Translations under genes and position numbers: made by a program
Notes under the pieces: model-generated
What the model saw: the letters and a program-made list of their open reading frames with translations, nothing else
Database searches by the model: none
Told to the model about the DNA's origin: nothing
Source of the DNA: an uncultured Oscillospiraceae bacterium
Lineage (GTDB): Bacteria > Bacillota > Clostridia > Oscillospirales > Ruminococcaceae
Reading direction: 5' to 3'
DNA length: 5,467 nucleotides
Assembly (NCBI GenBank): GCA_958427155.1
Contig: CAUABB010000110.1
Coordinates: 1 to 5,467 of the forward strand
Shown: positions 1 through 4,300 of the stretch, piece by piece
How positions within the stretch are numbered: position 1 is the first letter of the stretch
How the letters are laid out: every line of letters starts with the position of its first letter

Positions 1-677
1 AACCTGTTATCATTGACAGTGAAATCTCTATCCCTTCCGGAAAAATTACAGCGATTACCGGGCCGTCCGGAAGCGGAAAAACCACACTGCTTTATTGCCT
101 TGGCTTAATTTCATCGAATAAGGATTATGAGTACCTTTTTGATGGGGAAAAGATTGATGTCACGGATGATGAAACGAAAGGCGCAGTGCGTAAAACCAGA
201 ATAGGGTATATTTTTCAGGACAATAACCTGATTGATAGCCTAACAGTCAAAGAGAATATTCGTTTGGCCGCAACCCTTGCGGGAGAGGCCTCAGATGATG
301 AAACAATTTCAAAGCTGATTGGGTTAGTGGGCATGCCTGAAAAATTGGGAGACTATCCGAAACAGCTTTCAGGTGGGGAACAGCAGAGGTTAGCTGTAGT
401 TTGTGCACTGGCAAAGAATCCGGATTTAATGATTGCAGATGAACCGACTTCATCGTTAGATGTGGGGAATACCGAGCTGGTGATGGAACTTCTTCGAGGG
501 ATCGCTTATGAGCGGAAAAAAATGGTAGTCATCGCGACTCATGATCCGGTAATTTATGAGCAGGCAGATCTTGTTTACAGAATTGAAGAAAAGAAAGTTC
601 ATGCCGTGAAAGGCGCTGATCTGTTTCAAGACACAGCGGGAGGGGAAAACCTAAAAAAAGAGAACGGCGCAGATTAA
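1..677 (+). CDS. ABC transporter ATP-binding protein, MacB/LolD-like, 5'-truncated
   Basis: This is the cytoplasmic ATPase of an ABC system that drives an FtsX-type permease; the permease frame follows directly. The frame is open from base 3 to the edge, giving 224 visible residues, with roughly 20 N-terminal residues missing by comparison with the family. Visible motifs (numbered from base 3) are Walker A GPSGSGKT at 20-27, Q-loop Q72 in FQDNN, signature LSGGEQQR at 122-129, Walker B LMIADE at 142-147 with catalytic E147, D-loop SSLD ending at 153, and H-loop H180 in ATHD. All catalytic residues are intact. A GTG at 186 is internal and lies after Walker A, so it is not the start. The C-terminal tail ends LKKENGAD just after a GGAGG and an A7 tract that may shift ribosomes into the permease frame. 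The family call is firm; the transported substrate is unknown. Confidence 0.93.
   Translation, partial: PVIIDSEISIPSGKITAITGPSGSGKTTLLYCLGLISSNKDYEYLFDGEKIDVTDDETKGAVRKTRIGYIFQDNNLIDSLTVKENIRLAATLAGEASDDETISKLIGLVGMPEKLGDYPKQLSGGEQQRLAVVCALAKNPDLMIADEPTSSLDVGNTELVMELLRGIAYERKKMVVIATHDPVIYEQADLVYRIEEKKVHAVKGADLFQDTAGGENLKKENGAD
638..659 (+). promoter_or_regulatory. Candidate -1 ribosomal frameshift site (SD-like element plus A_AAA_AAA heptamer)
   Basis: Seen: GGGAGGGG at 638-645 contains a perfect GGAGG (639-643). Nine bases later comes a run of seven A (653-659), read in the ATPase frame as CTA AAA AAA GAG. This is the X_XXY_YYZ phase of a -1 slippery heptamer. A -1 slip continues as AGA GAA CGG and enters the permease frame, which is open from 620 to 2041. 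Known: an upstream SD-like element about 10 nt before an A-rich heptamer is the arrangement that stimulates dnaX frameshifting in E. coli. Inferred: some ribosomes make an ATPase-permease fusion. I see no strong hairpin just downstream, only weak pairings such as TTTGCC (689-694) with GGCAAA (721-726). A contracted homopolymer (mutation, phase variation or sequencing error) would look the same. Confidence 0.5.
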
Positions 678-742
678 AAGTCGGATTTTTTGCCAGGTAT
701 ATCCACCAGTCGAATCGCAAGGCAAAGCTTCGTAAAAAAGCA
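659..742 (+). other. In-frame N-terminal extension of the permease without a start codon
   Basis: Between the slippery run and the first ATG (743) the permease frame encodes 28 residues beginning RERRRLKVGFFARY and ending NRKAKLRKKA. The stretch is strongly basic and sits directly before the first membrane segment, as expected of cytoplasmic juxtamembrane sequence under the positive-inside rule. It contains no ATG, GTG, TTG or CTG, so it can be translated only by frameshifting, from a restored fusion frame, or not at all. The frame is open upstream to a TGA at 617-619. Confidence 0.6.
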
Positions 743-2041
743 ATGGTTTTGGTCTGCGCCGCCGCAATTTCATTTAGTGCCTTATGTGCGGGATTCGGTG
801 AGAATTTTACACGGACACAGGATGATTTGATGAATAAAATTTCAAATCGGGAAATTTGGGTGGTAAACGCTACCGCACCTGAGCATGTAAAAGGAGAGTA
901 TTACTCCCTGCCGATGGATCGCGCTTTTACAGAAGAGGAGCTCAGCAACTTTAGTAAGATTACCGAGCTAGAAGGAATCTTTCCCTATTTTGAATTCAAC
1001 TCCGCTCTGCTTTCTGAGGCTTCGGAAGATGACGGAAAGCGAAATATCTGTGTTACGTATGAAGACGGAAGCAAACAGAATGTTAAATTTGGTTCCAATG
1101 AGAAAAATTATAGTTATACCATTGTGCCCTATCTGCCTGATCAGTTGATGGATCAGAAGTCGGAAAATTTGGATGATACTGTAGAAAACGGAATTTATCT
1201 TTCTGCTTCAATGGCGGAACTGCTAGAAATTGAGTCGCCGGAGGGTGTATCTCTGACGGTGGACGCATTGGTGCCTGTTAAAATTAAGGAAGTTGAATTT
1301 CCGTTTGCGGATGGAGAAAGCATGATCAAAGGCGATCTGGATATCTGCTCTTTGGATTCTGTCACCGGAAAGGTGCGAGGAATTCTTGAAAGCCAGGTTA
1401 AAAATCCGTATACGCAGAGTTCTGAAAATATTATTTACCTTCCCTATGAACAGATGAATTATCTGCTCAACGCGCAGAAAGTACCCGAGTTAAAGAACGA
1501 TGAGAGCAGGTGGCGGCCCAGTGCTTGCATTATGAGCGCTTTAAGCTACCATGCGGTGGAAAGTGCCAAAGAAAAACTCTCGCAGATGAGTAGCGATTAT
1601 TTAGTCTATAACCGTTATCAGGATTTTGAAAGCATGAACGCCAGCATCCAGTCGATTCGGGATATGACTTTTATTGTTTCAATTGTAATCCTTCTCATTA
1701 TTTTTTTATTAATGGCGGTTATTTATATGAACCATGTGGAAGGAAGAAAGTTTGAGTTCAGTATTCTGAAAGCGAACGGAATTACCCAGAAAGAAATACG
1801 CAAACTGGTTTATTTAGAATCACTGGCGCAGGCGGGAAAAACATCTGCTTTTTCATTAATGTTTGCTATAGTTTTAACTTTAGTCACCAACTATTTGATT
1901 TTTGAAAATTCAATGATTTCTTATGACTGGAAATTGGTTTTAATGATTGTCGGAGTTTCACTTCTTTCAATTGTTATCCCAACGGTTATTACTCTTAAAT
2001 ACGTAAATCGATATAATCCGGATAAAATCATGAGGAGTTAA
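743..2041 (+). CDS. FtsX-like ABC transporter permease (MacB-type topology)
   Basis: This is the membrane half of the ABC system whose ATPase precedes it. Counting from the ATG at 743 (432 aa), there is TM1 at about 1-19, a large extracytoplasmic domain at about 20-306, then TM2 309-330, TM3 369-388 and TM4 397-418. One helix, a big periplasmic-type domain and three C-terminal helices is the MacB/FtsX arrangement. The loop after TM2 (EGRKFEFSILKANGITQKEI, 333-352) matches the conserved cytoplasmic coupling segment of the family, usually RKKEIGILRALGA-like. The C-terminus NRYNPDKIMRS is also typical. The ATG at 743 is a poor start: there is no good ribosome binding site, and it falls at the first residue of TM1, so the natural N-terminus probably lies upstream (659-742) and is reached by frameshift or as a fusion. 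The family is confident; the start and substrate are not. Confidence 0.85.
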   Translation: MVLVCAAAISFSALCAGFGENFTRTQDDLMNKISNREIWVVNATAPEHVKGEYYSLPMDRAFTEEELSNFSKITELEGIFPYFEFNSALLSEASEDDGKRNICVTYEDGSKQNVKFGSNEKNYSYTIVPYLPDQLMDQKSENLDDTVENGIYLSASMAELLEIESPEGVSLTVDALVPVKIKEVEFPFADGESMIKGDLDICSLDSVTGKVRGILESQVKNPYTQSSENIIYLPYEQMNYLLNAQKVPELKNDESRWRPSACIMSALSYHAVESAKEKLSQMSSDYLVYNRYQDFESMNASIQSIRDMTFIVSIVILLIIFLLMAVIYMNHVEGRKFEFSILKANGITQKEIRKLVYLESLAQAGKTSAFSLMFAIVLTLVTNYLIFENSMISYDWKLVLMIVGVSLLSIVIPTVITLKYVNRYNPDKIMRS

Positions 2042-2056
2042 AAGACGGATAGTTTA

Positions 2057-2090
2057 AAAAGGCGTAAATAGTAATCTATTTACGCCTTTT
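2057..2090 (+). terminator. Rho-independent terminator of the ATPase/permease unit
   Basis: A perfect 15-bp stem (2057-2071 paired with 2076-2090) has a TAAT loop and a GC-rich core (GGCG/CGCC), and is followed by a T-rich tail. It begins 15 bases after the permease stop codon. The left arm starts with AAAA, so it could also work on the other strand, facing the convergent tRNA unit. Confidence 0.93.
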
Positions 2091-2136
2091 ATTTTACAGA
2101 TAACACGATAAAAATTATTTGCATTTTACTTGCATA

Positions 2137-2175
2137 TAACTGAAATATGCGAGTGAACTCGGTTAATTTTAGTTA
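2137..2175. repeat. Nested inverted repeat (39 nt) between two convergent terminators
   Basis: The outer arms TAACTGAAAT (2137-2146) and ATTTTAGTTA (2166-2175) pair over 10 positions with one G-U. The loop holds a second stem, CGAG/CTCG (2150-2153 and 2158-2161), closed by TGAA. Neither side has a T-run, so it is not a normal terminator. The rest of the gap between the two terminators (2091-2193) holds no gene that I can support. Confidence 0.45.
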
Positions 2176-2193
2176 CATTTAAGAAATAAAAAA

Positions 2194-2224
2194 CCGTAAA
2201 CCCCTATGAATAAAGGGTTTACGG
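2194..2224 (-). terminator. Rho-independent terminator of the tRNA unit
   Basis: A perfect 10-bp stem (2194-2203 with 2215-2224) encloses an 11-nt loop. Read on the minus strand it is followed by seven T (complement of A2187-A2193 region, with one interruption nearby). It lies 9 bases beyond the 3' end of tRNA-Thr. Confidence 0.9.
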
Positions 2225-2233
2225 AATTTTTGT

Positions 2234-2309
2234 TGGAGCTGTTGAACAGATTCGAACTGTCGACCTCTTCCTTACCAAGGAAGTGCTCTGCCTACTGAGC
2301 TACAACAGC
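2234..2309 (-). tRNA. tRNA-Thr (anticodon GGT)
   Basis: Read on the minus strand, the 76-nt gene folds fully. The acceptor arms are GCTGTTG and CAACAGC, the D-stem is GCTC/GAGC, the anticodon stem is CTTCC/GGAAG around TTGGTAA (anticodon GGT, complement of 2274-2276), and the T-arm is GACAG-TTCGAAT-CTGTT with one G-U. The discriminator is T and CCA is encoded. It decodes ACC/ACU threonine codons. It is second in a two-gene unit, 4 nt after tRNA-Asp. Confidence 0.97.
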
Positions 2310-2313
2310 AAAA

Positions 2314-2390
2314 TGGCGACCCAGAACGGGCTCGAACCGTCGACCTCCAGCGTGACAGGCTGGCGTTCTAACCAACTGAACTACTGGGCC
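2314..2390 (-). tRNA. tRNA-Asp (anticodon GTC)
   Basis: Read on the minus strand, the 77-nt gene has acceptor arms GGCCCAG and CTGGGTC (one G-U), D-stem GTTC/GAAC, anticodon stem CCAGC/GCTGG around CTGTCAC (anticodon GTC, complement of 2354-2356), and T-arm GACGG-TTCGAGC-CCGTT. The discriminator is G and CCA is encoded. It decodes GAC/GAU aspartate codons. It is first in the unit, about 40 nt downstream of the predicted transcription start. Confidence 0.97.
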
Positions 2391-2436
2391 GTTTTATGCC
2401 AATGCAAACCGTACAGCCTGTTTTTGCGACTTAATT

Positions 2437-2465
2437 ATTATACCTAGAAATAAAATACTTGTCAA
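2437..2465 (-). promoter_or_regulatory. Consensus sigma-A promoter of the tRNA-Asp/tRNA-Thr unit
   Basis: On the minus strand this is TTGACA (complement of 2460-2465), a 17-bp spacer and TATAAT (complement of 2437-2442). Both hexamers are perfect and the spacing is ideal. Transcription should start near 2430. Just upstream of the -35 box (2469-2490) the strand is A-tract rich (AAAAAAAC, AAAAAG), resembling the UP elements that strengthen stable-RNA promoters. Confidence 0.92.
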
Positions 2466-2588
2466 GAGGACTTTTTGTTTTTTTGAAAAGTCAGGGAAAA
2501 GATCCCTTTTATGGTCTGCTTAAATCTATTAAACGAAAGATAAAAAATAGAATTTACCGTCAAAATGTAAAATAAAATAAATAAAAGC

Positions 2589-2634
2589 GATGAATTCCTA
2601 TTTACTATTGACAATTCATCTTGTATAATACAAG
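2589..2634 (+). promoter_or_regulatory. Promoter of the 193-aa gene with two overlapping inverted repeats (possible operators)
   Basis: The -10 box is TATAAT (2624-2629). The best-spaced -35 is TTTACT (2601-2606), 17 bp away and a 4/6 match. A perfect TTGACA at 2608-2613 is only 10 bp from the -10 and cannot pair with it. Two dyads overlay the core: GATGAATT (2589-2596) with AATTCATC (2613-2620), flanking the -35 region, and CTTGTA-TAA-TACAAG (2620-2634), centred on the -10. Repressor binding at either would block polymerase. The regulator is unknown. Confidence 0.65.
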
Positions 2635-2686
2635 TATAAAGAAGGTTAAAAATGAGTTAGAGTGTATATTGTGAGGAAGAGTATCG

Positions 2687-3268
2687 ATGAAAAGACGGGC
2701 GTTATGGCTCGGCGGATTTTTTGTTTTTGTGGTTGTTGCTGTAATTATTGTAGTTGGAATGTTCAATAAACCCATGAATGAAGATGGGCGGATCATGGAT
2801 ATTTCTGCGGAAACGGTTTTAAAACCTGCTTTTGAGGTTTACAGTTGGTTTATTTCCGCTCCTTTAGAGCATGATGATGTGTTATATTCCGAAGATTACC
2901 CCTATTATCGTGTCACCGATCAACGTGTTGAAAATAAAGAAGAGTTGGAAAATATTGTGAAAGAATATTTTTCGGACGATATTGCGGCTAGACTATTGGA
3001 TAATGGAGTTTATATTGATATTGATGGAAAACTTTATGTTAATAGCGCATTTGATCTGAGAGCTGAAGCGATAAATAAAGCGGAAGAGATTTCGAAAGAA
3101 GTTTTTACTATTGTTACAAAAGATGCCCAAAAAGTCATTTATCAGGCGGATGTCAGCTATTCTGATGATGAGCTTTCTTTTGACACGGATGATGTTTCTA
3201 CTTACCATTTTGTTTATGAAAATCTTGGAGAAAGATGGGCTTTCACCTATTTTGATTATTATAAATAG
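2687..3268 (+). CDS. Membrane-anchored extracytoplasmic protein, IseA-like (hypothetical)
   Basis: This 193-aa protein starts at ATG 2687, with GAGGAAG at 2673-2679 as its ribosome binding site. It has a short basic N-terminus (MKRR), one hydrophobic helix at about 6-26 and an acidic, soluble outer domain at about 30-193. There is no cysteine lipobox and no obvious signal-peptidase site, so it is probably a membrane-anchored protein facing outward. The segment YRVTDQRVENKEELENIVKE (74-93), followed by YFSDDIAARLL and by IDIDGKLYV (110-118), resembles secreted proteins of the IseA (YoeB) DL-endopeptidase-inhibitor type, in which a helix precedes an aromatic DGKLY strand. I recall this resemblance and have not tested it. 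If correct, it may modulate cell-wall hydrolases. It has its own promoter and is divergent from the tRNAs. Function remains uncertain; the gene itself is secure. Confidence 0.85.
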   Translation: MKRRALWLGGFFVFVVVAVIIVVGMFNKPMNEDGRIMDISAETVLKPAFEVYSWFISAPLEHDDVLYSEDYPYYRVTDQRVENKEELENIVKEYFSDDIAARLLDNGVYIDIDGKLYVNSAFDLRAEAINKAEEISKEVFTIVTKDAQKVIYQADVSYSDDELSFDTDDVSTYHFVYENLGERWAFTYFDYYK

Positions 3269-3306
3269 GTATGAACAGTATGCAGACGAAAATGCATTTA
3301 ACAGTG

Positions 3307-3326
3307 AGAAATTTGGAAAAATTTCT
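3307..3326 (+). terminator. Weak hairpin, possible terminator of the 193-aa gene
   Basis: AGAAATTT (3307-3314) and AAATTTCT (3319-3326) form an 8-bp stem around GGAA. It has only one G-C pair and almost no T-run after it, so termination would be poor. It is the only hairpin I see between this gene and the next; read-through into the kinase-like gene is possible. Confidence 0.3.
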
Positions 3327-3334
3327 TTGATAAC

Positions 3335-3363
3335 TTGGGATTGTTTGTCAGCTTGCTTATAAA
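3335..3363 (+). promoter_or_regulatory. Possible promoter of the cytidylate kinase-like gene
   Basis: TTGGGA (3335-3340), a 17-bp spacer and TATAAA (3358-3363) make a reasonable sigma-A match, about 90 nt before the start codon. A second TATAAA at 3431-3436 has no convincing -35 box. The 192-bp gap otherwise contains no gene I can support. Confidence 0.4.
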
Positions 3364-3460
3364 TGAAAAGACTTAGAAACTTTAAGAGTCAATATGCTGA
3401 CTTCTGGATGATAAACAGATTCAAAATGAATATAAAATAAAAGCGAGAGGAGACGATATA

Positions 3461-4093
3461 ATGAACCATGTTGTATTAACGATCGGGAGAACCTTTGGCA
3501 GTGGCGGACGGCTAATTGGCAAAAAGGTTGCAGATGCCTGTGGAATGACTTATTATGATAAAGAGCTTCTGGAGATGGCGGCCAAGGAAAGCGGTATGAG
3601 TGTTGAGGTGTTGGAGCATATTGATGAATCGGCAAGCAACAGCTTGTTGTATACCCTTTCTACTGGTGGTGCTCATTTTCTTGGAGGATTTGCTCAGTCT
3701 GCAGAGCCGCCGATTCATGATAAACTTTATATTGCACAGGCCAATATCATTAAACAAATCGCCGCTAAGGAAAGCTGTGTAATTGTTGGAAGGTGTGCGG
3801 ATTATCTTCTCCGCGGCATGGAGGAGTGTATTAAAGTGTTTATCTTCGCACCTTCTGAAGCCCGGATTAAACGGGCGATTGAGGTATATGAAATTCCGGA
3901 AAATAAGGCGGCTGAGCAGATCCGCAAAAATGACAAGCGCCGTTCTAGCTATTATAATTTTTATTCTGGAAAGAAATGGGGAAATCTTGACAATTACCAC
4001 CTTTCAGTGGATAGTTCTCTACTGGGAATTGATGGTACGGCAAAAATGATTACGGAATTTGTAAAACAGCGTGCCGAGATGCTTGGAAAATAA
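3461..4093 (+). CDS. Cytidylate kinase-like family protein
   Basis: This 210-aa cytoplasmic P-loop protein starts at ATG 3461, 8 bases after AGGAG (3448-3452). The N-terminus has the hallmark of the cytidylate kinase-like family (Cytidylate_kin2), GRTFGSGGRLIGKKVA at 9-24. This is a variant nucleotide-binding loop in which the usual GxGK[ST] is replaced by GSGGRxIGKK. Further family signs are YYDKELLEMAAKE (31-43), CVIVGRCADYLL (106-117), the basic lid-like NDKRRSSYYNFYSGKKWG (157-174) and YHLSVDSSLLGIDGTA (179-194). Length fits the family. Classical Cmk phosphorylates CMP/dCMP with ATP; whether this branch keeps that substrate is not established to my knowledge, so no gene symbol is given. 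It stands alone with its own terminator, which suggests a self-contained role. Confidence 0.92.
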   Translation: MNHVVLTIGRTFGSGGRLIGKKVADACGMTYYDKELLEMAAKESGMSVEVLEHIDESASNSLLYTLSTGGAHFLGGFAQSAEPPIHDKLYIAQANIIKQIAAKESCVIVGRCADYLLRGMEECIKVFIFAPSEARIKRAIEVYEIPENKAAEQIRKNDKRRSSYYNFYSGKKWGNLDNYHLSVDSSLLGIDGTAKMITEFVKQRAEMLGK

Positions 4094-4105
4094 ATTTTAA
4101 CAGTG

Positions 4106-4131
4106 AAAAGGCGCGGGATTCCGCGCCTTTT
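4106..4131 (+). terminator. Rho-independent terminator of the cytidylate kinase-like gene
   Basis: An 11-bp perfect stem (4106-4116 with 4121-4131) has a GC core GGCGCGG/CCGCGCC, a GATT loop and a run of five T from 4128. It lies 12 bases after the stop codon. Confidence 0.95.
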
Positions 4132-4216
4132 TGGTTGTGAAAACTGTTTTGGAAAAACTGAAAACCAAGATTTTTTCGACTTGGTCAAAGTCTGTAAAAA
4201 CTTCTTGTGTAAAACG

Positions 4217-4249
4217 CATCTTGTAAGATGATTTTGCAGGGATTATAAT
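4217..4249 (+). promoter_or_regulatory. Promoter of the ABC half-exporter, with a dyad over the -35 box
   Basis: TTGTAA (4221-4226), a 17-bp spacer and TATAAT (4244-4249) form a good sigma-A promoter about 45 nt before the start codon. CATCTT-GT-AAGATG (4217-4230) is a perfect 6-bp inverted repeat covering the -35 hexamer and could be an operator. Upstream, ACCAAG (4164-4169) and CTTGGT (4180-4185) form a further weak dyad of unknown meaning. Confidence 0.7.
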
Positions 4250-4300
4250 AATTTTATTCGGAATTCAGCAAACATTACAGTAACGATTGGGGGATCAATC

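Noticed and set aside
247..720. Minus-strand open frames opposite the ABC ATPase
   Set aside because: They overlap a gene with every ABC motif intact and show no initiation signals or domain pattern.
2469..2507. Hairpins GACTTTT/AAAAGTC and AGGGA/TCCCT as terminators
   Set aside because: No gene ends here on either strand; the first is better explained as A-tract sequence upstream of the tRNA promoter.
2608..2629. Perfect TTGACA followed by perfect TATAAT
   Set aside because: The spacer is only 10 bp, too short for sigma-A polymerase; TTTACT at 2601 with a 17-bp spacer is the better -35.
2662..2770. Cysteine-rich alternative-frame peptide (FCFCGCCCNYC) starting from GTG 2662 or 2671
   Set aside because: It arises from reading the valine/isoleucine-rich membrane helix of the 193-aa gene one frame over; no independent initiation signal.
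3271..3330. 19-aa small ORF after the 193-aa gene
   Set aside because: AGG lies only one base before its ATG, too close to serve as a ribosome binding site, and it runs through the weak hairpin.
3111..3362. Plus-strand open frame of 83 aa overlapping the end of the 193-aa gene
   Set aside because: Mostly an out-of-frame reading of that gene, with no ribosome binding site; the part beyond 3268 shows no conserved pattern.
3363..3440. 25-aa basic small ORF before the kinase-like gene
   Set aside because: No ribosome binding site; its ATG overlaps a candidate -10 box.
3512..4000. Long minus-strand open frame (162 aa) opposite the cytidylate kinase-like gene
   Set aside because: Antisense shadow: no ribosome binding site or promoter and no recognisable protein, while the plus strand encodes a clear family member.
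4131..4216. Possible riboswitch or attenuator in the gap before the exporter
   Set aside because: The weak dyads here lie upstream of the predicted promoter, so they would not be in its transcript, and no known riboswitch pattern is visible.
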